Positions 1 to 8,637 of a stretch of DNA of 64,000 nt are shown here, one piece after another; the first letter of the stretch is position 1, and each line of letters opens with the position of its first letter. Position numbers and translations under genes: made by a program. The DNA is taken from assembly GCF_008245225.1 (NCBI RefSeq), contig NZ_VTAW01000008.1:85378-149377 (forward strand), read 5' to 3'. The notes below the pieces were generated by a model. The model made no database searches and was not told the DNA's origin. It was given only the letters and a program-made list of their open reading frames with translations. The stretch comes from Natrialba swarupiae (GTDB taxonomy: Archaea; Halobacteriota; Halobacteria; Halobacteriales; Natrialbaceae).

Positions 1-1296
1 GCCGTAGGGATCGTCCCGTCGGAGGTCGTAGTCGACCCCCGAGCCGCGGGCGACCGGTCCGGTACAGCCGTACTGTTTGGCGACGTCGGCCTCGAGAACG
101 CCGGTGTCGACGCAGCGGGCCTGGAATATCTCGTTGGTCACCACCAGGTCGTGGTACTCGTCGATCTTGGCCGGGAGATCCTCGAGGAGGTCCCGGACCC
201 CCTCGAGAAACTCCTCGCGGGGTTCGGGCAGATCCCAGGCGACGCCGCCCAGTCGGAGGTAGTTGAACATCATCCGCTGGCCGGTCAGCTCCTCGAGACA
301 GTCGAGGACGAGTTCCCGGTCGCGAAAGGCATACTGGAAGGTGGCGGTGAACTCGCCGTGGACGTCGAGCGCGTAGGTGCCGAGTGCGACGAAGTGGGCC
401 GCCATCCGGGAGAGTTCCGCGCCCATGGTGCGGATCACCTGCGCGTACTCGGGAACCTCGAGGTCGGCGAGGTCCTCGGCGACGCGGGCGTAGGCCCACT
501 CGTTCAGCAATCCGGAAGAGACCCAGTCCCAGCGGTCGGGGTAGGGCATGATCTGGTGGCGGTAGGTACTTTGCTGGCACATCTGCTCCTCACAGCGGTG
601 CATGTAGCCGATATCTGGGTCGGCGTCGACGACGGTCTCGCCGTCCAGCACCACCTTGACGTGCATGACGCCGTGGGTCGCCGGGTGGTGTGGTCCGACG
701 TTCAAAAAGAGCGTCTCCGGTTCGGATCCGTCTTCCCCGGCTACGGTCGGGGAGTCGTGTTCGGAGAGCGTGACGATCTGGGGCGTTTCCCGATCATACT
801 CGAGCGACAGCGGGTGACCCTGCCAGGTTTCGGGCAGGAGGATGCGGCGGAGATCGGGGTGGCCCTCGTACTCGATCCCCACGAGGTCGTACGCCTCGCG
901 TTCGTGCCAGTTTGCCGTCTCGAAGACGGGTGTCACAGACCGGCTCACGGGATCGTCGATCGGCGTCGGCACGACGACGCTCACCTCCTGGGTCGGATCG
1001 GCGTACGACCGGAGGTGGTAGATCGTCTCGTACCGGTCCTCGTATTGCTGGGCGGTGACGCAGGCACAGTGGTCGAACCCGGCCTCGTCGCGGAGATCGG
1101 CCAGTGCCGCCGTAACCTCGTCGGGCCGGATCACGAACGCGGGTGCGTTCAGGTGATCGTCCCGGCCGAGTGCGTACGCCTCGAGGACGGATTCGGCCGC
1201 GGTAGACGATTCGGTAGCTGAAGACGACGCACCCGTTTCGAGTCCCGTCTGCGAAGACATCCCGTTCGTTTCTCGAGACCGATACCGGGAATTCAT
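1..1296 (-). CDS. nuoCD: NADH-quinone oxidoreductase subunit CD fusion (partial, 3' end outside the window)
   Basis: Fused C and D subunits of respiratory complex I, part of the arm that passes electrons to quinone at the inner face of the membrane. The gene reads leftward and is still open at base 1. The NuoC part carries the signature WHEREAYDLVGIEYEGHPDL. The NuoD part begins around residue 230 with GPHHPATHG, the loop that approaches the quinone, followed by GYMHRCEEQM and a long conserved stretch. I chose the ATG at 1296 because a TATA element centred at 1321 lies exactly 25 bases upstream, which fits a leaderless transcript. An in-frame ATG at 1260 is the alternative and would remove 12 residues. 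Haloarchaea usually encode the other complex I subunits downstream, which would be to the left of this window. Confidence 0.93.
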   Translation of the reverse strand, partial: MNSRYRSRETNGMSSQTGLETGASSSATESSTAAESVLEAYALGRDDHLNAPAFVIRPDEVTAALADLRDEAGFDHCACVTAQQYEDRYETIYHLRSYADPTQEVSVVVPTPIDDPVSRSVTPVFETANWHEREAYDLVGIEYEGHPDLRRILLPETWQGHPLSLEYDRETPQIVTLSEHDSPTVAGEDGSEPETLFLNVGPHHPATHGVMHVKVVLDGETVVDADPDIGYMHRCEEQMCQQSTYRHQIMPYPDRWDWVSSGLLNEWAYARVAEDLADLEVPEYAQVIRTMGAELSRMAAHFVALGTYALDVHGEFTATFQYAFRDRELVLDCLEELTGQRMMFNYLRLGGVAWDLPEPREEFLEGVRDLLEDLPAKIDEYHDLVVTNEIFQARCVDTGVLEADVAKQYGCTGPVARGSGVDYDLRRDDPYG

Positions 1297-1316
1297 TCTG
1301 CGTCACTCACGAGGGC

Positions 1317-1325
1317 ATTTATACC
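1317..1325. promoter_or_regulatory. Shared TATA element for two divergent leaderless genes
   Basis: The sequence ATTTATACC reads as a TATA box in both directions (GGTATAAAT on the minus strand). Its centre at 1321 is 25 bases from the nuoCD ATG at 1296 and 25 bases from the ATG at 1346. That spacing matches archaeal TATA-to-start distances for leaderless transcripts on both sides. The match is seen in the sequence; use in both directions is inferred. Confidence 0.6.
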
Positions 1326-1345
1326 GGGCGTTCGAACCACGATCG

Positions 1346-1996
1346 ATGAAGTCAGTTCGGTTGACACTCCAGCACGGTCCGGAGAACGTCCACCCGATGC
1401 ACCGGTTCGTCGCGGAGCACGACGGGTTCGACCGCTACCGCATGGTCGCCTCGAACTTCGCCCACGAGGGACACAACGCCTTCATCTTCCACGTCGTCGG
1501 CGACCGGGAAGCCTACCGCGACCGACTCGAGACACTCGGGGGGTTCATTTCGGTCGACGTCACCGCCGGCGACGGCGACGCCTTTTACGTCTACGTCCGC
1601 GAGGAGCCCGGGGAACTCAGCGAGCAGCTGATCGCGGCGTTCTCCCGAGAGAGTCTGGTTCCGATCCCGCCTCTCGAGTACCGGATGGACTGGTCGGTCC
1701 GGTTCGGGCTGGTCGGCGAACCCGACGACATTCGAGCGGCGCTCGAGGCTGTCCCCGACGGGATCGAGACGACGGTCGAGCGCGTCGGCGAGTACCGCGG
1801 TGGCGACCACGCGGTCGAGACGCTGACCGAGCGCCAGCGGGAGGCCCTGCGCGTCGCCCGAGACCGAGGCTACTTCGCAGTGCCGCGGGAGGCGAGCGTC
1901 GAGGAGGTCGCCGACGAACTCGGCTGTGCGCCGGGGACGGCCGCCGAACACCTCCGGAAGGCACAGCAGCGGGTCGTCGGCCGGCTCGATCTGTAA
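1346..1996 (+). CDS. HTH-10 (bacterio-opsin activator-like) transcriptional regulator
   Basis: A 216-residue protein of the haloarchaeal Bat-like class. The first ~150 residues form a variable sensor-like domain. The C-terminus is an HTH-10 DNA-binding domain: LTERQREALRVARDRGYF, then VEEVADELG and the recognition-helix region TAAEHLRKAQQRV. Members are soluble regulators, often of metabolic or redox genes near them. It is divergent from nuoCD and seems to share its TATA element, so control of complex I or of itself is a reasonable guess, not shown. The start is the ATG 25 bases after the TATA centre. Confidence 0.82.
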   Translation: MKSVRLTLQHGPENVHPMHRFVAEHDGFDRYRMVASNFAHEGHNAFIFHVVGDREAYRDRLETLGGFISVDVTAGDGDAFYVYVREEPGELSEQLIAAFSRESLVPIPPLEYRMDWSVRFGLVGEPDDIRAALEAVPDGIETTVERVGEYRGGDHAVETLTERQREALRVARDRGYFAVPREASVEEVADELGCAPGTAAEHLRKAQQRVVGRLDL

Positions 1997-2037
1997 AGAC
2001 AACAGCAGTTATTGGGGACGGCTCTCTACTCGAGCGT

Positions 2038-2901
2038 ATGCGCCCTCCGAGGCGTGAGCGCCTCGCTCTCGCCGCCGCCGCAGTTCGCCGGTCCCCGCTT
2101 TTCGGAGCGACAGTCGGCGGGCTCGCCCTCCCGGCCGCGGCGACGGCGTACTTCGTCGCGACGGGGTACGGTCTCGAGGGGATCGTCCCACCCGGGGCCC
2201 TCGGCGCGTTGCTCGTCGCCCTCGGCGCGTTGCTCGGCGGGGCAGCCGTCATGGGATACCCGGCAACCGTCGGCCTGTCGGTTCTCGCCCTCGTCGTGCT
2301 CGGTTCGCTCTTGACCGTTCCGGTGGACCTGCCACCGTCAGAACCCACGGCCGCGGCCGCGACCGCGCCGGTGCTCGCGGCGACGATCCTCGCGATCTAC
2401 CTCTTCGCGGGGGAGTGTGCGGTTCGAAATCGACGCGCGGTGCTCGCGTCGCTCACACCGCGGACGGTCTCCGTGGGCGTCGCTGCCGGCGCGGTTCACG
2501 CGCTCGCAACCATGTGGGCGAGCGCGTACGTTCGCCAGGAGCCGGTCCTCGAGGCGGTCGTGCCGACCCACCCACTCGAGGCCATCGCGCTCGTCTACGT
2601 CGTGGTGGGTCTCGGCCTCCTCGGCGCGGTCCCCGCCGTCGCGCTGTACCGGCTCCGGCTGGTGACGCCGACGGTCGCACTCGTGGCGTCGTTCTCGTGG
2701 ACGTATCGAACCGCCTGGGACTCCCTTGCGGTCCACCGAGAAACGGGCGGGGCCGCGGCCAGCATTTCGCCGGAGGTCGACACGATTTATACCGTTCTGT
2801 GGATGGTTCCGCTCGCAGTCGTCCTCGCGGTCGGGTTCCTCGAGTACGCCCTTCGATCGGTCGTTCCCGACCGCCGACGGCTCACGTCCCGGGAGGGGTG
2901 A
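2038..2901 (+). CDS. Multi-pass membrane protein of unknown function
   Basis: A 287-residue protein of hydrophobic Ala/Val/Leu-rich segments; I count about seven likely membrane helices (near residues 20-40, 52-70, 75-92, 103-120, 134-150, 172-192 and 255-275). An acidic loop lies before the last helix and the tail is basic (DRRRLTSREG). I see no catalytic motif and do not recognise the family. The ATG at 2038 lies about 27 bases after a TTATTG element, so transcription may be leaderless. The TGA stop at 2899-2901 is the first three bases of a palindromic repeat. It is 41 bases downstream of the HTH-10 gene on the same strand. Confidence 0.6.
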   Translation: MRPPRRERLALAAAAVRRSPLFGATVGGLALPAAATAYFVATGYGLEGIVPPGALGALLVALGALLGGAAVMGYPATVGLSVLALVVLGSLLTVPVDLPPSEPTAAAATAPVLAATILAIYLFAGECAVRNRRAVLASLTPRTVSVGVAAGAVHALATMWASAYVRQEPVLEAVVPTHPLEAIALVYVVVGLGLLGAVPAVALYRLRLVTPTVALVASFSWTYRTAWDSLAVHRETGGAAASISPEVDTIYTVLWMVPLAVVLAVGFLEYALRSVVPDRRRLTSREG

Positions 2902-2976
2902 TACGGAACGCTGTTCCGGTGTGACCGCAGAACGGGTCGCGGTCGCCCCGCAACTGACTGACGGCAGACCGTATGA
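2899..2976. repeat. Family I palindromic repeat (copy 1, diverged)
   Basis: The left arm TGATACGGAACGCTGT and right arm ACGGCAGACCGTATGA are imperfect inverted copies separated by ~45 bases of GC-rich, partly self-complementary sequence. The left arm supplies the TGA stop codon of the preceding membrane-protein gene. It matches clearer copies at 15586, 44139, 53726, 56196 and 59908. Confidence 0.6.
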
Positions 2977-3032
2977 CAGAGCGCCGGCGCGCAACCGACG
3001 ACTATATTCGCCCGGAGCGCGCCGCCTCGCAC

Positions 3033-3581
3033 ATGTCCGTACGGTTCGTCACCGGAAACGAGGGGAAAGTCAAGGAAGCCCGCGAGTATCTCGAGGGGAT
3101 CGAGCCCGTCGAGCAGGTCGAGTACGACTACACGGAGATCCAAAGCGACTCGCTCGAGGAGATCGCCGCCCGCGGCGCGCGGGAGGCCTACGAGGGAGGA
3201 GACGAGGGGGAACCGGTTCTGGTCGGGGACGCGGGGCTGTTCGTCGACGCCCTCGACGGCTTTCCGGGGCCGTACTCGGCGTACGTCGAGGAGACGGTCG
3301 GCGTCGAGCGCCTCTGGCGACTCGTGCGCGAGGAAGAGAACAGGCGGGCACGGTTCCGAACGGTGCTCGCGTTCGCGGACGGGGAGCAGACGGAGACGTT
3401 CGAGGGCTCGGTCGCCGGCACGATCGTCGCCCCCCGCGGTGAGGGCGGGTTCGGCTACGATCCGATCTTCGAGTACAACGGGCAGACGTTGGCCGAGATG
3501 AGCACCGAGGAGAAAAACGCGATCTCCCACCGGGGGCGGGCGCTTTCGACGTTCGCCGAGTGGTACGCCGATCAGCACTGA
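3033..3581 (+). CDS. XTP/dITP diphosphatase (RdgB/HAM1 family)
   Basis: Predicted to hydrolyse non-canonical purine triphosphates (XTP, ITP, dITP) to monophosphates, cleaning the cytoplasmic nucleotide pool. The 182-residue length is normal for the family. The N-terminus VRFVTGNEGKVKEA matches the family's TxNxxK substrate loop. Further motifs are SDSLEEIA, VGDAGLFVDALDGFPGPYS (metal and base binding), GFGYDPIF and a final SHRGRAL. An in-frame ATG at 2973 exists, but 3033 fits family N-termini and lies about 27 bases after the TATA-like TATATT at 3003-3008, so a leaderless start is likely. Confidence 0.9.
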   Translation: MSVRFVTGNEGKVKEAREYLEGIEPVEQVEYDYTEIQSDSLEEIAARGAREAYEGGDEGEPVLVGDAGLFVDALDGFPGPYSAYVEETVGVERLWRLVREEENRRARFRTVLAFADGEQTETFEGSVAGTIVAPRGEGGFGYDPIFEYNGQTLAEMSTEEKNAISHRGRALSTFAEWYADQH

Positions 3582-3803
3582 CGTATCGGCTATTCTCAAT
3601 CTGTCGTGCAGTAGCGTTCGAAGATACCGTCTCCCGACAGGACATCCAAGCGTGCAATCGTCCCGCCTCGTGGCCAAACTCTGTTCAGACCGAGCTCTGA
3701 CCGAGGCCAAACCCTGGCCATAGGTCGGAATCTGGTTTCAACGGAAACGGTTATATTGAAGAACGTCGTTTTTGCTGTCGACGTTAAATCGGAAATTCAC
3801 AAT

Positions 3804-4190
3804 ATGAGTGATGGAACGGATACCCTCGAGCAGGCCTGTCGAGCGCTCGAGGACCTGTACGAAGATGACGATCCGATCGCTGGTCTCGAAGCCCGACGAC
3901 CAGACGACGACGCGGTCGCGACGCAGGCGACCGTCTTCGGCGCACTGGCGAACGAACACCGCATTCGACTCCTCGAGGCGCTCCGGGAGGGAGAACTCTG
4001 TGGCTGCGAACTGCAGGTGGTTCTCGAGGCTCCGCAGTCGACGGTCGCGAGCCACCTCCGGACGCTGCGTGAGGCAGGGCTGGTGAAGAGCCGAAAGAAC
4101 GGCCGGTGGACGTACTACCGGATCGCCGACACGGCTGTCTTCGAACTGCTCGACGTCGCCGAGGCCGTCGACGTCCCGCTCGAGAAGTGA
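3804..4190 (+). CDS. ArsR-family winged-helix regulator
   Basis: A 128-residue winged-helix repressor-type protein. The core is TVFGALANEHRIRLLEALRE, then the recognition region STVASHLRTLREAGLV and the wing RKNGRWTYYRI. A CGC pair in GELCGCELQ matches the helix where many ArsR proteins bind arsenite or other thiophilic metals. Only 18 bases separate it from arsM, so it most likely controls arsM and itself in response to arsenic. The start could also be an upstream in-frame ATG at 3756; 3804 gives the usual N-terminal length. No arsenite efflux or reductase gene is visible nearby. Confidence 0.85.
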   Translation: MSDGTDTLEQACRALEDLYEDDDPIAGLEARRPDDDAVATQATVFGALANEHRIRLLEALREGELCGCELQVVLEAPQSTVASHLRTLREAGLVKSRKNGRWTYYRIADTAVFELLDVAEAVDVPLEK

Positions 4191-4208
4191 CCGATACGAC
4201 CAGAACTG

Positions 4209-5027
4209 ATGACCGACTCATCCACCACCGACGACGCGACCGACCGGAGTACCGACGGAGAGACCACCCGACCGACGAACCGACGTAGTCACGTCCGCGA
4301 GGAGTACGGGGAGATCGCCGCGACGACCGACGGCTGCTGTGGATCGTCCGCGGCCGACGCGACGAACGAACCGGAACCGACGGCGGCCGACGATCGCGCC
4401 CGCTCGATCGGGTACGAGGCGGACGACCTCGAGACCGCCCCCGAGGGCGCGAACCTCGGGTTGGGCTGTGGCAACCCGGTGGCGATCTCGCGACTCGAGG
4501 CCGGGAAGACGGTGCTCGATCTCGGATCCGGCGGCGGGTTCGATTGTTTTCTCGCGGCGCGCGAGGTGGGCCCCGAAGGCCGGGTGATCGGGGTCGACAT
4601 GACACCGGAAATGATCGACAGAGCGCGAGGGAACGCCCGCGAAAGCGAGTTCGAGAACGTCGAGTTCCGCCTCGGCGAGATCGAACACCTGCCGGTCGCC
4701 GACGGCACCGTCGATACGATCATCTCGAACTGCGTTCTGAACCTTTCACCGGAAAAACCACGAGTGCTCGCGGAGGCGTTTCGCGTCCTCGACGCCGGCG
4801 GATCGCTCTCGATTTCGGATCTCGTCGCGACCGCGCCGTTACCCCAGGAGGTCCGGGAGGACCCGGACGCGATCGCCGACTGCGTCGGGGACGCAGCGCA
4901 GATCGAGTCACTCGAAGCGTGGCTCGAGGACGCGGGATTCGTCGACGTCTCGATCGTGACGGAAGACGACTGGAGCGAGGCGTTGCCGGTCGTCTCGGCG
5001 CGAATCGAGGCCAGAAAGCCAGCGTAG
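4209..5027 (+). CDS. arsM: Arsenite S-adenosylmethionine methyltransferase
   Basis: Transfers methyl groups from S-adenosylmethionine to trivalent arsenic, giving methylated and partly volatile species; cytoplasmic. At 272 residues it has the normal size. The SAM site is TVLDLGSGGGFDCFLAAREV followed by GVDMTPEMI. The arsenite-binding cysteines of the family are recognisable: CCGSS near the N-terminus, LGCGNP, NCVLNLSP and DCVGDA. The first ~30 residues are Thr/Asp-rich and probably disordered. It follows arsR by 18 bases as one operon. A divergent assignment such as a general UbiE-type methyltransferase is unlikely given the cysteine pattern. Confidence 0.92.
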   Translation: MTDSSTTDDATDRSTDGETTRPTNRRSHVREEYGEIAATTDGCCGSSAADATNEPEPTAADDRARSIGYEADDLETAPEGANLGLGCGNPVAISRLEAGKTVLDLGSGGGFDCFLAAREVGPEGRVIGVDMTPEMIDRARGNARESEFENVEFRLGEIEHLPVADGTVDTIISNCVLNLSPEKPRVLAEAFRVLDAGGSLSISDLVATAPLPQEVREDPDAIADCVGDAAQIESLEAWLEDAGFVDVSIVTEDDWSEALPVVSARIEARKPA

Positions 5028-5059
5028 GCTGGGTGGTCGGCGAACGGGTCGACGAGTGG

Positions 5060-5533
5060 TTACACACGCGGATCGCAGTCGGGTCCCGGATACTCGCCGT
5101 CCTCGACCGCCTCGTAGAGGCTCTCGGGAACGAACAGTCGCGCGAACGCGTCCGGCGGACGGGCGCTGACCGACACCCTGGGTTGGATCGTGAGGCCGGC
5201 TTTCGCCGACGTGAGCCGGTCGTCGTACGTGAGGAGATGCGCGGCACCTCCCTGGTAGGCCGACGCCAGCGCTGGATGGTCCTCCGGCGGATGCTCGACG
5301 GGAACGCGTTCGTCCTCGAGTCGCGTTCGGTGGTCCGCCGCGAGGGCGGCGTCGCCGAGTTCGGCGACGAGCCGTTCGGTCTCCTCGAGTAACGGATCGC
5401 TCGCGACGAGGTCGACCCACGAGTGACGACGGACGTGGTCGAGGGCGTCTCGAGCCGCTCCATCGACGAAGAGGTCGGCGGCGAGGACGGCGGGATCGGC
5501 GACGACGCGTGCGGGGTTTGGCTTTTCAGCCAT
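5060..5533 (-). CDS. PIN-like domain protein
   Basis: A 157-residue protein with the outline of a PIN nuclease: VVADPAVLAADLFVDGAARDAL at the start, a central LVASDPLLEETERLV, then EHPPEDHPALASAYQ and HLLTYDDRL near the end. The Asp/Glu residues at these positions match the usual metal-binding acidic cluster. PIN proteins are RNases, many of them toxins or RNA-processing enzymes. The ATG at 5533 overlaps the stop of the 59-residue gene upstream, so the two are translationally coupled. Longer in-frame starts encode only low-complexity Arg/Thr sequence. Whether it is an active nuclease is not known. Confidence 0.65.
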   Translation of the reverse strand: MAEKPNPARVVADPAVLAADLFVDGAARDALDHVRRHSWVDLVASDPLLEETERLVAELGDAALAADHRTRLEDERVPVEHPPEDHPALASAYQGGAAHLLTYDDRLTSAKAGLTIQPRVSVSARPPDAFARLFVPESLYEAVEDGEYPGPDCDPRV

Positions 5534-5705
5534 CGTCACCCTCCTCCGCCGCGTTGCCACGGGTTGCCGTCGAACCGTCACCAGCCGCCGTCGAATCGTC
5601 GCTCGCTCGCTGTCTCTCGAGGCCGTCGTACGTGCTCCGAACGCGGTCGTCGTCGACGTCGTACGCCCCAGCACGGTCGAACAGATCGCCCCAGCTCGCG
5701 GTCAT
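5526..5705 (-). CDS. Small acidic protein encoded with the PIN-like protein
   Basis: A 59-residue protein beginning MTASWGDLFDRAGAYDV, with a conserved-looking N-terminal helix and a disordered acidic Gly/Asp tail. Its TGA at 5526-5528 lies inside the start region of the PIN gene (ATG at 5533), giving an 8-base overlap. Size, acidity and position before a PIN protein resemble an antitoxin, but I see no AbrB, RHH or HTH DNA-binding motif, so this is only a possibility. An in-frame upstream start at 5783 would add 26 residues. Confidence 0.5.
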   Translation of the reverse strand: MTASWGDLFDRAGAYDVDDDRVRSTYDGLERQRASDDSTAAGDGSTATRGNAAEEGDDG

Positions 5706-5786
5706 CGATCGAGGTTGGTGCTCGAGGGCCAAAGAACGACTGGCTTCGACCGGCGACCTCGTTTCTCCGGCTACGAGTGTCACCGG

Positions 5787-6890
5787 TTACGTCTCACGTG
5801 AGAGCAACCAGAACGCGACGGCGCCGAGAACGAACGCGACGCCGACGTTGACGGCGAGTCCGACCGCACCGACGCCGACCACGACCGCGAGCGACCGGCG
5901 TCCCGAGACTGGCTCGAACGCGGCCCGCGCCAGTTCGACGGCGACGACGACGAGTAACGCGCCGAGGACGGCCATCGGGAACGCCGCGAGCACCGCCCCG
6001 GCGGCGACCAGCGCGATCGCGAGGTAGCCGACGCCGAGCAGGACGTTCGCGCCACCGGTTCGCGCGCCGAAAGCGTGCTTACCGGCTAACCCGCCGCTCC
6101 CGTGACACATCGGGACCCCGCCGATCGGGACCGCAGCGAGACAGGTTACGCCCATACTCTTCGAGAGCGAGTCCGCAGAGACGTCCCGGTCGTAGAGATC
6201 GCCACAGAGAAGTTCGGTCGCGATCGCCGCGTTGCCGAGTGTCATCCCCAGCTGAGCGACCGTCCCCTCGAGGGCCGCAGTCGATAGCGTCGGCGTTCCG
6301 GCGGGAAACAGCGCGGCTGCCGGGAGTCGCGGCGTCGGCACACCGGCCGTCACGAGCGCCGCGAGCCCGCCCAGCGCGAGCACGATCAGGATGCTCACGC
6401 TTCGATAGCCAGCGACGGCGAAGAGACCGACGACGGCGAGTCCGGCCACCGCGACGGGAACGTTACCCGCGGAGAGTCCAACCGCCGCCTCGAGCAACAG
6501 CAAGGCGACCGCGAACTGGACGCCCCGGACGACGGGTTCGCCGACGACTCGCTGGAGGTGTCCGACGAGCCCGAACGATCCGATCGCGAGCAAGACGGCC
6601 CCGGCGAGCAATCCGGCCGCGGCGAGTTCGGGATACGAGAGCGATCCCACGATGGCGAGGCCGACTAACGCCTTCATCGGTTCGATCGAGAGCGGCATCC
6701 CGTAGTACACCCCCCATACGATCTGGAAGATTCCGAACCCGACCAGGACGTGGGGAAGCGAGACGGACGTCGTCGCCGCGAGCGCGACGAGCAGCGGGAG
6801 AACAGTAACCGAATCCCCTAGCGCACCCGTGAGTTCCGAGCTCGAAAACTCGAGACCCGAATCGACGGATCTGCCGATCAGGTACGCCAT
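5787..6890 (-). CDS. MOT1-type molybdate/sulfate transporter
   Basis: A 367-residue integral membrane protein with 10-11 hydrophobic segments. Two motifs point to the MOT1 branch of the SulP/SLC26-like carriers: ELTGALGDSVTVLPLLVALA near residue 20 with YYGMPLSIEPMKAL near residue 65, and PMCHGSGGLAGKHAFGARTG in the second half. Members carry molybdate, some sulfate, into the cell. Unlike SLC26 proteins it has no STAS tail, which is normal for MOT1. It stands alone between the PIN pair and the transducer gene, on the same strand as both. The substrate cannot be decided from sequence. Confidence 0.82.
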   Translation of the reverse strand: MAYLIGRSVDSGLEFSSSELTGALGDSVTVLPLLVALAATTSVSLPHVLVGFGIFQIVWGVYYGMPLSIEPMKALVGLAIVGSLSYPELAAAGLLAGAVLLAIGSFGLVGHLQRVVGEPVVRGVQFAVALLLLEAAVGLSAGNVPVAVAGLAVVGLFAVAGYRSVSILIVLALGGLAALVTAGVPTPRLPAAALFPAGTPTLSTAALEGTVAQLGMTLGNAAIATELLCGDLYDRDVSADSLSKSMGVTCLAAVPIGGVPMCHGSGGLAGKHAFGARTGGANVLLGVGYLAIALVAAGAVLAAFPMAVLGALLVVVAVELARAAFEPVSGRRSLAVVVGVGAVGLAVNVGVAFVLGAVAFWLLSRET

Positions 6891-7017
6891 CGACAGTGGA
6901 TTTAACGAGTAACTGTTTCACTGTTTCGAGTAACCAAAAGTGGTGTCTCTCTCCGGCCGACGAACCGACGTCCGGTTACGGGCACGCACGGATCTGCCGT
7001 CCAACCACGACGGGGAC

Positions 7018-8637
7018 TCACCGTGGCTCGTCCGACGCGTGAGGGATCGTTTCGGGCGTCGGCTCGGCCGTCGAGACCGCCTCCGGATCGACGTCGTCTG
7101 CGGCTCTCGCCTCGGGTAGATCGTAGCCGCGTTCGGTATCGTATCGCTCGAGGTGGCGATTTAGCTGCCCGGACTGGTCGGCGAGGACGGTCGCACTGTG
7201 GGCGACGTGGGAGAGCGCATCGGCCTGTGCGGACGCCCGCCGGGCCGCTCGCTGTGCCGACAGGGCGGTCTCGTCGCTCGTCTCCGCCGCCCCCTCGACC
7301 ATCGCGACGACTTCCTCGGTCGACGCCGCCTGCTGTTGGGTCGCCGCCGAAATCTCCTGGATTCCCTCGTTCGTGCGTTCGGAGAGGTCAGCGATCCGCT
7401 CGAGTGCCTCGGCGGCGTCCTCGACGTCGTCGACACTCCCCTCGATACGTTCACGACTCCGCCGCACCTCGTCGGCCGCCGACAGCGCCCGCGTTCGAAG
7501 CCCCTCGAGGCGTTCCTCGACGTCTTTGACCGAGTCGTAGACCTCCTCGGAGAGGTTCTGAATCTCGTCGGCGACGGCAGTGAAGCCTCCCTCGCCACCC
7601 TGTGTCGATCGAGAGGCTTCGATGTTAGCGTTCAACGCAAGCATGTTCGTCTGTTCGGCGATTCCGCTGATCGAGTCGATGAGACCGTCGATTCGTTCCG
7701 CCTCGTCCTCGAGCGCTTCGATCTCCGCGACGGCGCGTTCGGTCTCCTCTTCGATCACCGCCATTCCCTCGATGGCGTCGGACGCGGAGCGACCGCCATC
7801 CTGTCCGACGCGAGCCGTTTCGTCCGCGGTGTCGGCGACCTCGGACGCCGTCGCGGCGATCTCCTCGATCGTCGTCGAGAGCGACTCCATCTCCGCCGTC
7901 GCCGACCTGAGCTGTTCGTTCTGTTCGTCCGTGTCGTCGGCGACCGTCGAGAGGGCTTCACGGGTCCGCTCGCCCTCCGCCCGGACGGTCTCGATGCTCA
8001 TGTTGAGTTCGCGGCTGTACGTGACGACCTCCCCGGAGAACGACTTCAGCGTCGAGAACGTCTCCTCGATCTCCGCGAGCATCTCGTTTGAGTTCCGTGC
8101 GAGGTCGCCGATCACGTCGTGGCTTCCCTCGGGATCGAACCGCTCCGTTAGATCGCCGTCAGCGACCGACCGCGTCACGTCCGCGTGGACACCGACCGTT
8201 CGCTCGAGATCCGAGAGCGTCCGATCGGTCCGCTCACTCTCCTCGAGTCGGTCCCGGATCGACGCGAGGTCCGTTGCGAGGTCGGCGACGACGTCACTCC
8301 GGTCCGTCTCGAACTCAACGTCGTGGTCTCCGTCTTCGAGTCGAGTCGTTCGCTCGCAAAGCTCCGCGACCGCGGTTCGGAGTTCGTCGCGTTCCTGTGG
8401 GGCCGACTTCGCATCCGAAACCGACGCGATCAGTATCGCGATGAACCCGGTCGCGACGACACCGCCCACACCGGCGGCAAGCGTCGGCGTGGCAGGTTCG
8501 CCGAGTCCGAACGCGACTCCGGTGGCGACGGCCACTCCGACGAGCACGATGACGACGCCGAATCCGAACGGGCGGTCGGTCTGGATCGCCGCGGGAAGCG
8601 GCGACGTCGAGCCGGTACTCGAGTGCTGTGCGGTCAT
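7018..8637 (-). CDS. Methyl-accepting transducer (haloarchaeal Htr/MCP)
   Basis: A 539-residue transducer. Two membrane helices lie near residues 22-42 and 48-68 with only a few residues between them, so there is no extracellular sensor domain. A HAMP-like linker with long coiled coils leads to the signalling tip: EQTNMLALNANIEAS and GFTAVADEIQNLSEE, which contact CheA/CheW. Glu/Gln-rich helices such as ATQQQAASTEEV are likely methylation regions. The tail is acidic. The ATG at 8637 overlaps the stop of the upstream H-NOX gene (ATGA), so the input signal is probably supplied by the H-NOX protein. Output would be swimming bias through the CheA pathway. Confidence 0.93.
   Translation of the reverse strand: MTAQHSSTGSTSPLPAAIQTDRPFGFGVVIVLVGVAVATGVAFGLGEPATPTLAAGVGGVVATGFIAILIASVSDAKSAPQERDELRTAVAELCERTTRLEDGDHDVEFETDRSDVVADLATDLASIRDRLEESERTDRTLSDLERTVGVHADVTRSVADGDLTERFDPEGSHDVIGDLARNSNEMLAEIEETFSTLKSFSGEVVTYSRELNMSIETVRAEGERTREALSTVADDTDEQNEQLRSATAEMESLSTTIEEIAATASEVADTADETARVGQDGGRSASDAIEGMAVIEEETERAVAEIEALEDEAERIDGLIDSISGIAEQTNMLALNANIEASRSTQGGEGGFTAVADEIQNLSEEVYDSVKDVEERLEGLRTRALSAADEVRRSRERIEGSVDDVEDAAEALERIADLSERTNEGIQEISAATQQQAASTEEVVAMVEGAAETSDETALSAQRAARRASAQADALSHVAHSATVLADQSGQLNRHLERYDTERGYDLPEARAADDVDPEAVSTAEPTPETIPHASDEPR

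Noticed and set aside
151..1221. A 356-codon rightward open frame over nuoCD
   Set aside because: It is the mirror frame of a clear nuoCD gene; its translation is not like any protein I recognise, while the minus strand has complex I motifs.
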